Translations under genes and position numbers: made by a program
The notes under the pieces: model-generated
The model's database searches: none
What the model was told of the DNA's origin: nothing
The model's input: only the letters and a program-made list of their open reading frames with translations
Assembly: GCF_011947265.1 (NCBI RefSeq)
Contig: NZ_JAATHD010000036.1
Location: 1 to 51,051, forward strand
Length of the DNA stretch: 51,051 bases
DNA from: Paenibacillus sp. HB172176
Lineage (GTDB): Bacteria; Bacillota; Bacilli; Paenibacillales; Paenibacillaceae
Reading direction: 5' to 3'
Shown: positions 34,696-43,300 of the stretch, piece after piece
How positions within the stretch are numbered: the first letter of the stretch is position 1
Layout: every line of letters begins with the position of its first letter

Positions 34696-36399
34696 TCATT
34701 CAGCGGATTCCGCCTGCAAATAGGGAAGGGTCGGAGGGACGAACAGCTCCGTTCCAAACGGCGTTTCGGCCTCTGTTGCCGGCAACGCGGACTTCGGAAA
34801 TACATGCTTGAATACTTCTTCAATACGGTCGACCCCAATAACCTTCAATCCGTTAAGATCGGCAAAAATCGCCTGCCAGTTTTCTTTCGGAATAATAACC
34901 TGCTCCGCACCTGCCTGAAATGCCGCCTCCACTTTGGCCAGGACGCCGCCTACCGGCTTCACATTGCCGTGAATGCCGACTTCTCCCGTCATTGCCAGCT
35001 TATTGTCGATCTTCTCCTTGCGAATGGCGGAGGTGATGGCTGTCGCCATCGCTATTCCTGCAGAGGGGCCGTCGATTGGCGTTCCTCCGGGAAAGTTAAT
35101 ATGCAGGTCGAAATCCTGCGGATTGAGGCCGATGCGCCTCAGAACGGTCAGAACGTTCTCAACCGATCCCTTCGCCATGCTCTTGCGCCTCAGAGTCCTG
35201 GAGCCGCCGCCAAGCTCTTCTTCATCCACTACGCCTGTAATCGTGAATTGGCCTCTTCCTGCACCGGCCGGAATGGCGCTTACCTCGATCTCGAGCAAGG
35301 TGCCCAGATTCGGCCCATACACCGCCAGCCCGTTCACGAAACCCACCTGAGGCATTGCAGGAACCTTCCGATCCGGACGCGGCGGAATTTGCGAGCTGTT
35401 CACCACCCATTCAATGTCCGCCGCCGTTATGGCGTCCCGCTTCTCGGACAAGGCGACGCCTGCCGCCAGTTGAATAACGTTAACCGCTTCCCGGCCGTTG
35501 GTCGCGTATCGCTTTACCACGTCGATCGCCTCCGGACAAGGTCCGAATCCAATTTTCTTCACCGCGTTCCGGGCAACCTCGGCGATTTCATCCGCGAGCA
35601 GCGGACGGAAATAGACCTCCATGCAGCGAGAGCGAATCGCTGGAGGAATATCCTGAGGCGAACGCGTCGTCGCTCCTACCAGCCTGAAATCCGCAGGCAA
35701 GCCATTCTGAAAAATATCATGAATATATACAGGTATATTCGCGTCCTCCGAATTATAATACGCGCTTTCCAAATAGACCTTGCGATCCTCGAGCACCTTC
35801 AGCAGCTTATTCATCTGAACGGGATGCAATTCCCCGATTTCATCGATGAACAGAATGCCTCCATGCGCCTTCGTGACAGCGCCCGGCTTAGGCTGCGGAA
35901 TACCCGCCACGCCCATAGCTCCTGCGCCTTGATAGATTGGATCATGCACGGAACCGATAAGCGGATCCGCTATGCCCCTCTCATCGAATCTCGCGGTAGT
36001 CGCGTCGATTTCCGTGAATTTCGCTTGGGGCAGAAACGGCGAGCTCGGATTTTTTTTCGCTTCCTCCAGCACCACTCTGGCTGCCGCCGTTTTCCCTACT
36101 CCGGGAGGTCCGTAAATAATGACATGCTGCGGATTCGCACTGCATAATGCCGCTTTGAGCGCGCGCAATCCGTCTCGCTGTCCGATAATATCCCCCATCG
36201 TCTGCGGACGTGTCTTCTCCGCCAACGGTTTTGTCAGCGAAACCGATCTCAGTTTTTTCAGTTTATCCATTTCCTTCTTCGACTCGCGGTCAACCGCCGA
36301 TCGATTGGTCTTCTGATTGCGAAGCAAATTCCAGAAATACAATCCAATTACCACAGCAAAAAAAACTTGAATCAACATTAATACGAGACTTAAATTCAT
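34696..36399 (-). CDS. lonB: ATP-dependent protease LonB
   Basis: Membrane-anchored Lon relative, forespore-specific (SigF) in B. subtilis. The 567-residue protein starts with one membrane helix (about 4-24), then an AAA+ domain with Walker A YGPPGVGKTAAARV and Walker B GGILFIDEIGEL, and a C-terminal Lon protease domain with Ser in PIDGPSAGIA and Lys in GGVLAKVEAA. It lies directly upstream of lon (38 bp) and has a SigF-like promoter. Confidence 0.95.
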   Translation of the reverse strand: MNLSLVLMLIQVFFAVVIGLYFWNLLRNQKTNRSAVDRESKKEMDKLKKLRSVSLTKPLAEKTRPQTMGDIIGQRDGLRALKAALCSANPQHVIIYGPPGVGKTAAARVVLEEAKKNPSSPFLPQAKFTEIDATTARFDERGIADPLIGSVHDPIYQGAGAMGVAGIPQPKPGAVTKAHGGILFIDEIGELHPVQMNKLLKVLEDRKVYLESAYYNSEDANIPVYIHDIFQNGLPADFRLVGATTRSPQDIPPAIRSRCMEVYFRPLLADEIAEVARNAVKKIGFGPCPEAIDVVKRYATNGREAVNVIQLAAGVALSEKRDAITAADIEWVVNSSQIPPRPDRKVPAMPQVGFVNGLAVYGPNLGTLLEIEVSAIPAGAGRGQFTITGVVDEEELGGGSRTLRRKSMAKGSVENVLTVLRRIGLNPQDFDLHINFPGGTPIDGPSAGIAMATAITSAIRKEKIDNKLAMTGEVGIHGNVKPVGGVLAKVEAAFQAGAEQVIIPKENWQAIFADLNGLKVIGVDRIEEVFKHVFPKSALPATEAETPFGTELFVPPTLPYLQAESAE

Positions 36400-36437
36400 C
36401 GTCTACCCGCTCCCTTCAAAATCATCCGTATTATGAC

Positions 36438-36466
36438 AGTATTGCCTCTTGGATGATGGAATAATC
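36438..36466 (-). promoter_or_regulatory. Candidate SigF-type promoter of lonB
   Basis: On the minus strand, GATTA (36462-36466) lies 15 bp from GGCAATACT (36438-36446). The -10 fits the forespore pattern GGnnAnAnT exactly and the -35 fits GYWTA at four of five. It lies about 40 bp before the ATG, and lonB is forespore-expressed in B. subtilis. Confidence 0.45.
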
Positions 36467-36510
36467 GCGGGTTGCTGTTCGAAATGATAAATTACGGAAT
36501 TTCTCCTGAG

Positions 36511-36558
36511 GAAAAGAAAGAAACTGCCTGAAGGAAATCAAAATCTCCTTTCAAGCAG
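36511..36558 (-). terminator. Terminator after ispG
   Basis: Minus-strand stem CTGCTTGAAAGGA (36546-36558) with TTCCTTCAGGCAG (36524-36536), including G-T pairs, followed by TTTCTTTCTTTTCC. It lies about 12 bp past the ispG stop and separates ispG from lonB. Confidence 0.85.
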
Positions 36559-36569
36559 CTCCTCGCGAG

Positions 36570-37679
36570 TTATGAATGCACATGATTGCTTCGGCCCGGA
36601 ATCTCTCCCGTAGCCTCGAACACTCTTACGATTTCATCGATTTCCTTCTTCAGCTCGCTTAGCAGCTCCGCTTCGGGCACTTTGCGAATCATCTCGCCAT
36701 AGCGGAACAGCATCCCCTCGCCTCGCGCGCCGGCGATGCCGATATCGGCCTCCCGCGCTTCTCCCGGTCCGTTAACCGCGCAGCCCAATACGGAAACCTT
36801 GATCGGCACCTTGATTTTCGAAATATATTCTTCCACTTCATTGGCGATAGAGAATAGATCGATATCCAATCTGCCGCAGGTTGGGCATGAGATTAGCGTT
36901 GCCGCATTGGTGATTAAACCGAAGGTTTTGAGAAGCTCCCTTGCAACCTTCACTTCCTCGACCGGATCAGCGCTTAGACTGATTCGTACAGTATTGCCGA
37001 TGCCCATCGCAAGCAGCGCCCCGATGCCCGCGGAGCTTTTGATCGTGCCGGTATGCAGCGTCCCTGCCTCCGTGATGCCAAGATGAAGCGGATATTTGAT
37101 CTTCTCGGCCGCCATGCTGTATGCCGCGATAGCCATCGGAACGTCGGAGGCCTTGAGCGAGACGATAATATCGTGGAAATCAAGCTCTTCCAGTATTCCG
37201 ATATGGAACAATGCGCTCTCCACCATCGCTTCTGGAGTCGGATAACCGTATTTCTCGAGCAGATGGTTTTCAAGAGAACCGGCGTTCACGCCGATTCGAA
37301 TCGGAATGCCTCGCTCCTTGCAAGCCTTCACGACCGCTTCAACCTTTTCTCTTCGGCCGATATTGCCCGGGTTGATACGTACTTTGTCTACACCGTTCTC
37401 AATGGCTGCGAGCGCCAATCGATAATCGAAATGAATGTCGGCGACAAGCGGTATGTGTATTCTGCGCTTGATTTCCTTAATGGCCTCGGCGGCTTCCTTG
37501 TTGTTGACCGTTACTCGAACAATCTGGCAGCCGGCTTCCTCAAGTCGCAAGATTTCGGCTACCGTAGCTTCGACATCCGCCGTCTTTGTCGTGCACATGC
37601 TCTGAATGATAACTTCGTTGCTTCCGCCAATGGTCAGATCGCCGACTTTTACCGCAACCGTATCCTGACGCTTGTACAT
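36570..37679 (-). CDS. ispG: 4-hydroxy-3-methylbut-2-en-1-yl diphosphate synthase
   Basis: Fe-S enzyme of the MEP isoprenoid pathway, converting MEcPP to HMBPP. The 369-residue protein has the TIM-barrel N-terminus (QSMCTTKTADVEATV) and the 4Fe-4S ligands in SCPTCGR and GCAVNGPGEA plus the conserved Glu after them. Shine-Dalgarno GGGAGAG. It sits between clpX and lonB as its own unit with a terminator. In B. subtilis ispG lies elsewhere. Confidence 0.97.
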   Translation of the reverse strand: MYKRQDTVAVKVGDLTIGGSNEVIIQSMCTTKTADVEATVAEILRLEEAGCQIVRVTVNNKEAAEAIKEIKRRIHIPLVADIHFDYRLALAAIENGVDKVRINPGNIGRREKVEAVVKACKERGIPIRIGVNAGSLENHLLEKYGYPTPEAMVESALFHIGILEELDFHDIIVSLKASDVPMAIAAYSMAAEKIKYPLHLGITEAGTLHTGTIKSSAGIGALLAMGIGNTVRISLSADPVEEVKVARELLKTFGLITNAATLISCPTCGRLDIDLFSIANEVEEYISKIKVPIKVSVLGCAVNGPGEAREADIGIAGARGEGMLFRYGEMIRKVPEAELLSELKKEIDEIVRVFEATGEIPGRSNHVHS

Positions 37680-37706
37680 TAATCATCTCTCCCATGAACG
37701 TCAAAG

Positions 37707-37749
37707 TCCACCCCATGCACGGCACTTTCGCTTATGTGCAAAGGGTGGA
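37707..37749 (-). repeat. Inverted repeat in the clpX-ispG gap
   Basis: On the minus strand TCCACCC pairs with GGGTGGA, and inside them GCAC pairs with GTGC. The structure lies 27 bp before the ispG ATG and lacks a T tract, so it is not a typical terminator. It may be a 5' UTR structure of ispG or a weak attenuator. Confidence 0.5.
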
Positions 37750-37774
37750 AGGCTCCTCCGTCTTATTCCAATGC

Positions 37775-39031
37775 TTAGGCGCTTTCTTCCTTCTTCTTGT
37801 TCTTCTTGGAAGTCAGCTCCGGCATAATCTTCTCTTGCACCGATTTCTCGGTTATGAGACATGTATTCACATCGTCGCGAGACGGCACTTCATACATCAC
37901 ATCGAGCATAATGCCTTCAATGATCGCGCGAAGCCCCCGTGCGCCCGTATTGCGTTTGATCGCTTCCTTCGCAATGGCGTCCAGCGCAGCCGGCTCGAAG
38001 TCCAGCTTCACATTGTCCATCTCGAGAAGCTTCTGATATTGCTTGACAAGAGCATTCTTCGGCTCCGACAGAATCCGAACCAGAGCCGGTTCATCCAGCG
38101 GCTCCAATGTAGAGATAACCGGCAGGCGGCCTACGAATTCCGGTATGAGGCCAAACTTCAGCAGATCCTCCGGCAATACCATGGACAGATATTCACCAGC
38201 CTTCAAATCCTTCTGCGTCTCTCCGGACGAGTTAAAGCCAATCACCTTCTTGCCGATTCTGCGTTTGATCAATTGCTCCAATCCGTCGAACGCGCCGCCG
38301 CAGATGAACAGAATGTTGGTTGTGTCGATCTGAATAAATTCCTGATGCGGGTGCTTGCGTCCACCCTGCGGAGGAACAGAAGCTACCGTGCCCTCCAAAA
38401 TCTTCAGAAGGGCCTGCTGCACGCCTTCGCCGGATACATCGCGGGTAATCGATGGATTCTCGGATTTGCGAGCCACTTTGTCAATCTCGTCAATATAGAT
38501 GATGCCGCGTTCGGCTTTCTCCACATCATAATCGGCTGCCTGAATCAGCTTGAGCAGGATGTTCTCGACATCCTCGCCGACATAGCCTGCTTCCGTCAAC
38601 GAAGTTGCGTCAGCGATTGCGAAAGGCACATTCAAGATCTTGGCCATCGTTTGCGCGAGCAGCGTCTTCCCTGAACCGGTTGGGCCCAACAACAGAATGT
38701 TGCTCTTCTGCAATTCGACATCCTCGATTTTGCTGCCCGAGTTAATTCGTTTGTAATGATTGTAGACGGCAACGGAAAGAGATTTCTTCGCGAATTCCTG
38801 CCCAATCACATAAGAATCCAGAATCGATCTGATTTCTTGCGGCTTCGGAATATCCTTCAGATCCAGCTCCTCTTCATTGCCGAGTTCCTCTTCGACGATT
38901 TCCGTGCAAAGCTCGATGCACTCATCGCATATATAAACGCCCGGTCCGGCAACAAGCTTGCGGACCTGCTCCTGCGATTTGCCGCAGAAGGAGCATTTCA
39001 GTTGACCCTTCTCATCGTTGAATTTAAACAT
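37775..39031 (-). CDS. clpX: ATP-dependent Clp protease ATPase subunit ClpX
   Basis: AAA+ unfoldase feeding substrates to ClpP. The 418-residue protein has the N-terminal zinc-binding domain with C13, C16, C35 and C38, Walker A GPTGSGKT at about 117-124, the pore loop GYVGED, and the ClpP-binding region. It lies 21 bp after clpP, so the two are probably co-transcribed. Confidence 0.97.
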   Translation of the reverse strand: MFKFNDEKGQLKCSFCGKSQEQVRKLVAGPGVYICDECIELCTEIVEEELGNEEELDLKDIPKPQEIRSILDSYVIGQEFAKKSLSVAVYNHYKRINSGSKIEDVELQKSNILLLGPTGSGKTLLAQTMAKILNVPFAIADATSLTEAGYVGEDVENILLKLIQAADYDVEKAERGIIYIDEIDKVARKSENPSITRDVSGEGVQQALLKILEGTVASVPPQGGRKHPHQEFIQIDTTNILFICGGAFDGLEQLIKRRIGKKVIGFNSSGETQKDLKAGEYLSMVLPEDLLKFGLIPEFVGRLPVISTLEPLDEPALVRILSEPKNALVKQYQKLLEMDNVKLDFEPAALDAIAKEAIKRNTGARGLRAIIEGIMLDVMYEVPSRDDVNTCLITEKSVQEKIMPELTSKKNKKKEESA

Positions 39032-39052
39032 ATACTCACCCCTTCGATGAAC

Positions 39053-39643
39053 TTATTGTTGGATTGGCGAAGTGATTACTTTGTCAATCAAGCCGTAATT
39101 CAGCGCGTCTTCGGCGCTCATGAAATTATCGCGGTCCGTATCGCGATCAATCTTCTCGTAGGACTGTCCGGTACGCTCTACATAAATTTGATTCAGCTTC
39201 TGCTTCGTCTTCAGAATCCAGTCTGCATGGATTTTAATATCCGTTGCCTGGCCTCTGACGCCGCCGAGCGGCTGATGAATCATCACTTCCGCGTTCGGAA
39301 GCGCGAAACGCTTGCCCTTCGCCCCGGCCGTCAAGAGCAAAGAACCCATGCTGGCCGCCATGCCCATGCAGATGGTAGATACCTCGGGCTTAATGTATTG
39401 CATCGTATCGAAGATCCCCATCCCGGCAGTAACGGAGCCGCCCGGGGAGTTAATGTAGAGATGAATGTCCTTCTCCGGATCGTCGGCCGCGAGAAACAAC
39501 AACTGAGCAATTACAGAGTTTGCTACATCATCATCAATAGCGCTCCCGAGAAAAATAATGCGATCCTTAAGCAAACGGGAGTAGATATCGTAAGAACGTT
39601 CTCCGCGATTTGTCTGCTCGACTACAATCGGTACTAGATTCAT
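39053..39643 (-). CDS. clpP: ATP-dependent Clp protease proteolytic subunit ClpP
   Basis: Barrel-forming serine protease. The 196-residue product has Ser98 (GMAASMGS), His123 (VMIHQP) and an Asp about 50 residues later (the DRD segment). Placement between tig and clpX is the E. coli-like order; in B. subtilis clpP is elsewhere. A good SigA promoter lies upstream. I see no CtsR-type direct repeat (GGTCAAA) in the promoter region. Confidence 0.97.
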   Translation of the reverse strand: MNLVPIVVEQTNRGERSYDIYSRLLKDRIIFLGSAIDDDVANSVIAQLLFLAADDPEKDIHLYINSPGGSVTAGMGIFDTMQYIKPEVSTICMGMAASMGSLLLTAGAKGKRFALPNAEVMIHQPLGGVRGQATDIKIHADWILKTKQKLNQIYVERTGQSYEKIDRDTDRDNFMSAEDALNYGLIDKVITSPIQQ

Positions 39644-39683
39644 GCGACCAACCTCTTTTCGTTTTAGACTTCATTACACCATC

Positions 39684-39712
39684 ATTGTAACACGTACGAT
39701 TATTGATGTCAT
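39684..39712 (-). promoter_or_regulatory. SigA promoter of clpP-clpX
   Basis: On the minus strand, ATGACA (39707-39712) lies 17 bp from TACAAT (39684-39689). Five of six positions match at each box. It lies about 40 bp before the clpP ATG. Confidence 0.7.
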
Positions 39713-39804
39713 GTTGCCACTACTACAGTATACGGCGGGAATGCTTTGTTATGTACGCCGACTGGATGGAAAGGGCCTTGCAAATTGCAATATGTAGGGT
39801 AGAA

Positions 39805-39833
39805 ATAAGGCACGTGACAATCACGCGCCTTAT
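39805..39833 (-). terminator. Terminator after tig
   Basis: Minus-strand stem ATAAGGCGCGTGA with TCACGTGCCTTAT around a three-base loop, followed by TTCT. It lies about 45 bp past the tig stop and separates tig from clpP. Confidence 0.8.
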
Positions 39834-39877
39834 CATAGGGTATATCTTATTCTTCTATGCGAGAAAACGCAAATGGC

Positions 39878-41167
39878 TTAAACGGTTTTGCTGTTGTCAA
39901 GCAAAAATTTAATCGTCTTGCGAAGAAGAACATCCTCTTGCAGATTGCTTATATTTCCGTTCGCCGCGAAGATGCTGCGAAGCTCTTCCGCCGGGCGATT
40001 GTATTGCTTGGACAGCTTCTCAAGCTCTTCTGTCAGATCTTCTTCCGTTGCTTCAAAGCCCTCCGCTTTGGCGATACCTTCAAGAACCAGGTTGTTGCGA
40101 ACGCGCTTCTCGGCATCCGAGCGCATTTGTCCGCGAAGAGCGGCTTCGTCTTGACCGGAGAACTGGTAGTACAGCTCCAGATTCATGCCCTGCATGCTAA
40201 GACGGCTTTCGAAATCCTTCAGCATGTAGTCGACTTCCGTATCGATCATCGCATCTGGAATTTCCACTTCAGCAGCGGCTGTAGCTTTATCCACGACTGC
40301 AACTTCAAGCGCTTGCTCGGCTTCCTTCTCCTTGCGCTCTTTCAGCGTGTTCATCAAATCCTGCTTATACTCTTCCAGCGTATCGAATTCGCTGACATCC
40401 TTCGCGAACTCATCGTCGAGAGCAGGAAGCGATTTGCGCTTCAGTTCATGCAGCTTCACCTTGAACACGGCAGGCTTGCCTGCAAGATGCTCGGCTTGAT
40501 AGCTTTCAGGGAAGGTTACTTCGACATCCTTGAAATCGCCGATTTGCATGCCTACAACCTGATCTTCAAAGCCGGGAATGAAGGAACCGGAGCCCAGCTC
40601 GAGCGAATAACGTTCGCTGTAGCCGCCCTCGAATTGCTCGCCGTCGACATAGCCGTCGAAATCGATAACCGCCGTATCTCCGTTTTGCGCTTCTCCCTCT
40701 TCTACCACTACTAGCTCCGCATGACGTCCTTGCAGGCGCTCAAGCTCGGCTTGCAGCTCCTCGTCCGTTACTTCCGAGGAAACCGCCTCGACTTCAAGGC
40801 CTTTGTAATCGCCAAGCTGAACTTCAGGCTTCACCGTTACTTTGGCGCTGAATTTGAAAGGTTGTCCTTTCGAGAATTGCGTGACATCAATCTCGGGACG
40901 GTCAACCGGCTTGATATCATTCTCCTGAACGGCAGCGGTGTACGCTTCAGGCAACAGAATATCAATCGCGTCTTGATACAGGCTTTCCACGCCGAAGCGC
41001 GATTCGAAAATGCCGCGAGGCACTTTGCCTTTGCGGAATCCAGGAACGTTGACCTTCACCGCAACCTTCTTAAAGGCTTGATCCAATGCCGATGCTACTT
41101 TTTCTGCTTCAACCTCAACTTCTATCGAGACAAGGTTCTTGTCTATTTTTTCCCATGTTGCTTTCAT
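39878..41167 (-). CDS. tig: Trigger factor
   Basis: Ribosome-associated chaperone and peptidyl-prolyl isomerase. From the ATG at 41167 (GGAGGGGAAGG upstream) the protein has 429 residues: ribosome-binding domain with the signature GFRKGKVPR, an FKBP-type PPIase domain (about 150-245), and a helical C-terminal chaperone domain. It has its own strong promoter at 41232-41260. Confidence 0.97.
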   Translation of the reverse strand: MKATWEKIDKNLVSIEVEVEAEKVASALDQAFKKVAVKVNVPGFRKGKVPRGIFESRFGVESLYQDAIDILLPEAYTAAVQENDIKPVDRPEIDVTQFSKGQPFKFSAKVTVKPEVQLGDYKGLEVEAVSSEVTDEELQAELERLQGRHAELVVVEEGEAQNGDTAVIDFDGYVDGEQFEGGYSERYSLELGSGSFIPGFEDQVVGMQIGDFKDVEVTFPESYQAEHLAGKPAVFKVKLHELKRKSLPALDDEFAKDVSEFDTLEEYKQDLMNTLKERKEKEAEQALEVAVVDKATAAAEVEIPDAMIDTEVDYMLKDFESRLSMQGMNLELYYQFSGQDEAALRGQMRSDAEKRVRNNLVLEGIAKAEGFEATEEDLTEELEKLSKQYNRPAEELRSIFAANGNISNLQEDVLLRKTIKFLLDNSKTV

Positions 41168-41231
41168 TTTATGCCTTCCCCTCCAAAAATGCGCATGCAT
41201 CTTATGTTTTTCACGTCACATAAACCATTCT

Positions 41232-41260
41232 ATTATATACAACCTGTACGAGCATTTCAA
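41232..41260 (-). promoter_or_regulatory. SigA promoter of tig
   Basis: On the minus strand, TTGAAA (41255-41260) lies 17 bp from a perfect TATAAT (41232-41237). The -35 overlaps the end of the upstream TPR-like gene. Confidence 0.8.
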
Positions 41261-42156
41261 GTGGGAGGTTCATCATCCCCGGCATGCAGCAGCATCGCCA
41301 CGCTGCGCAGCGTTCTGCACGCCTGCTCATACCGAAATCTAAGACTGTCCGTAATGCCGTATGTATCCCGATTGTCATCATCGTTCGCGGAGCCGTATAC
41401 CGTCAATTGCAAAGTCAGATGCAGAGCCGCCGCGTAACAATCCGTCGTTTCTTCGTCATCTCTGAGCATCCAATTGTAGGCAGATGTGCCGTAAAGAAAT
41501 TGCAGGCTTTCCTTCCATAATTCTCTTGCGAAATGCGGCAACGTCGGGTCGTCGTTCTCCGCCACCCGCTCCGTTCTCTCCAATATTCGCAATACGGTAC
41601 GCGGAAATTCCTCCAGCGAGAGAGGGGTGTCCTCAATGGCCAAATCGACGGCTTCATCCATCCGTTCGAGCGAAACCGCGCCTGTCGCGCCTCTCTTTTT
41701 CAAGCATTGCAGAGCTTTGAATTGAACCATGGGATGTATGGAATCATCCTCTTGCAGCCAATTGCGGATATCATCGCTCACTTGCTCCGCTTCCAGATAA
41801 ACCGCCCTCTCGAGCGCGAGCATCTGCTGATCGATCATGGGATGATGCTGCATGATATACATCACTTGATTCAAATAAGCCTCGTCCTGCATCGGCGGAT
41901 TTAGCAATTCACGTCGAATTTTCTCCTCCGTCGGCTCCTCGCTTCCCTCGCTCCGAAGCTCTGCGCCTGCATAATCGCCTTCGGGAAACGCCATATCCAG
42001 CCATTCGAGCAGCGACTTCCACTCCTCGTAATGATGCTTCTCCTTTCCCTGACAATGGAGCAGGAACCCTAGAAGCTCCTTCGCTTCCCCGTACCGCTCC
42101 GACTCCAGCATGCGGGTCAGACTAATTTGATATTGATCCAGCATATTCGGAAACAA
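41257..42156 (-). CDS. YsoA-like helical-repeat (TPR-type) protein, start uncertain
   Basis: A 299-residue acidic, all-helical protein that looks like a TPR/HEAT-repeat protein and lies upstream of tig, the slot of B. subtilis ysoA. No catalytic motif seen. The first canonical start in the open frame is a TTG at 42156 without any Shine-Dalgarno sequence, and the ATG at 42144 also lacks one. The open frame continues upstream to a stop, reading ..ITIPEDPQTEAKNNVYLF, and AAGGCGGT (42211-42218) lies just before two ATC codons (42207 and 42204). The true start may therefore be a non-canonical ATC. Confidence 0.8.
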   Translation of the reverse strand: MFPNMLDQYQISLTRMLESERYGEAKELLGFLLHCQGKEKHHYEEWKSLLEWLDMAFPEGDYAGAELRSEGSEEPTEEKIRRELLNPPMQDEAYLNQVMYIMQHHPMIDQQMLALERAVYLEAEQVSDDIRNWLQEDDSIHPMVQFKALQCLKKRGATGAVSLERMDEAVDLAIEDTPLSLEEFPRTVLRILERTERVAENDDPTLPHFARELWKESLQFLYGTSAYNWMLRDDEETTDCYAAALHLTLQLTVYGSANDDDNRDTYGITDSLRFRYEQACRTLRSVAMLLHAGDDEPPT

Positions 42157-42322
42157 GTAGACATTGTTTTTGGCTTCTGTTTGTGGATCTTCAGGTATAG
42201 TGATGATAACACCGCCTTATGATGCTTCCATTCGCATGAATTCTTAATCTTGCGATAGATTATAACATGACTGTCCCAAAGATAAAAATAGGACCGAATT
42301 TTCCTTTTTCCAAAATTTATAC

Positions 42323-42352
42323 TTGCGCATTCCCTATATCGCATGTTATATT
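42323..42352 (+). promoter_or_regulatory. Promoter of tRNA-Arg
   Basis: TTGCGC (42323-42328) lies 18 bp from TATATT (42347-42352). The start point would fall a few bases before the mature tRNA end. A divergent TATAAT for the YsoA-like gene lies nearby (reverse complement at 42259-42264). Confidence 0.55.
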
Positions 42353-42362
42353 ATTTTGCAGT

Positions 42363-42439
42363 GTCCCAGTAGCTCAGTTGGATAGAGCACTCGCCTTCTA
42401 AGCGAGTTGTCGGGGGTTCGAATCCCTCCTGGGACGCCA
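42363..42439 (+). tRNA. tRNA-Arg (anticodon TCT)
   Basis: A 77-nt cloverleaf: acceptor GTCCCAG/CTGGGAC, D arm GCTCAGTTGGATAGAGC, anticodon stem CTCGC/GCGAG with loop CTTCTAA (anticodon TCT, reading AGA), T arm with GGTTCGAATCC, and an encoded CCA end. It is the only RNA gene of its kind in the window and stands alone on the plus strand. Confidence 0.98.
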
Positions 42440-42471
42440 TTTCTATCATGAATTGTTCGATCCTATATGTA

Positions 42472-42515
42472 AAACCTCCAAACCCTTGTTCATCAAGGAT
42501 TCGGAGGTTTCTTTC
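42472..42515. terminator. Bidirectional terminator between tRNA-Arg and the kinase-like gene
   Basis: AAACCTCC (42472-42479) pairs with GGAGGTTT (42503-42510), and CCTTG pairs with CAAGG inside. The plus strand continues TTTCTTTCATTTC, fitting a terminator for the tRNA. The minus strand ends the convergent kinase-like gene. Confidence 0.8.
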
Positions 42516-42526
42516 ATTTCTTCCTT

Positions 42527-43114
42527 CTATGGGTTCAGCCAACGCAGCAATTCCGCTATCTTCTCCTCATGCAATTCGCCGCTGTTGTCGAATACAAGCA
42601 CGGATTTCTCCGGCAGCTCCCAATTAATCTCGGGAACGAAATCGACCCGCTTCTGGAAATCGCTCCAATGATCCAGCTTCCACTGATCCCTCACGGTTTG
42701 ACGTTCCACGATGCGCTCCTTCTGCAGCTCCATATCCTGAAGCGTGACCACCAGCACGCGGACATCCACTTCACTGCGCGCGAGTCCCGCCGCGGCCACC
42801 ACATCTTCAATCCACTGTTTGTTCTTTAGCTCCGCCGTGAACGGCGAGATCATGAATACGTTTTGGCCCGCAGCCAAATTCTCGATGCACACATCCTTCG
42901 CCGTGTCGTACTCCAAGTCTCTTAAATTTTTCTTGTAAAAGTCGGAATCCCGGTCATTCTTGTCGAGTCCCTTCATTTCCAGAATCGCTTCGACAAAACG
43001 TCCGCCAATCGTATCTCTATCCAGAAATGCGGCCGGAATGGATGTGCTTAATTTTTTAGCGACAGTCGTTTTGCCCGTCCCGGCAACCCCGACAAAAAAT
43101 ATTAGCTTTTGCAA
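42527..43114 (-). CDS. P-loop kinase-like protein of unknown substrate
   Basis: A 195-residue AAA_33/zeta-toxin-type or shikimate-kinase-like P-loop protein. Walker A GVAGTGKTT lies near the N-terminus, and DRD follows at the phosphate-acceptor/Walker B-like position. A lid-like ERIVERQTVRDQWK segment comes later. The start is the TTG at 43114 (MQKLIFFVGVAGTGKTT), chosen because GTGGAGGCG lies six bases upstream; longer starts to 43165 lack a site. No antitoxin-like partner gene is adjacent, so a toxin role is not suggested. The substrate cannot be told. Confidence 0.85.
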   Translation of the reverse strand: MQKLIFFVGVAGTGKTTVAKKLSTSIPAAFLDRDTIGGRFVEAILEMKGLDKNDRDSDFYKKNLRDLEYDTAKDVCIENLAAGQNVFMISPFTAELKNKQWIEDVVAAAGLARSEVDVRVLVVTLQDMELQKERIVERQTVRDQWKLDHWSDFQKRVDFVPEINWELPEKSVLVFDNSGELHEEKIAELLRWLNP

Positions 43115-43300
43115 TCGATACGCCTCCACTCGTTTTGAGCAAATTTTCATAGGAAAGTATATCATTTAATAACGAAGAAGCATATCAATTTCCTTGAATC
43201 GCTCGTTGGAGCGAGCGCTGGGACAGACATTTTGCGCATAAATTCAGCATATAACTGTTATTATCGCTACTCGAGTCCAGCATAGAGAGGAATGAGACGG

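Noticed and set aside
34804..36147. Plus-strand ORF of 447 codons opposite lonB
   Set aside because: Antisense of a well-supported AAA+ protease; product has no domain-like features.
42117..42344. Small minus-strand ORF overlapping the YsoA-like start
   Set aside because: No ribosome-binding site, and its end lies inside the YsoA-like frame; more likely a by-product of the unusual start region.
42527..43114. Zeta-type toxin
   Set aside because: Has a P-loop kinase fold but no adjacent epsilon-like antitoxin and sits among housekeeping genes; called only kinase-like.
43166..43300. Convincing promoter or T-box upstream of asnB
   Set aside because: Only weak SigE-like (ACATTTT-N14-CATATAAC) and SigA-like (TTGCGC-N18-TGTTAT) pairs; no T-box core.
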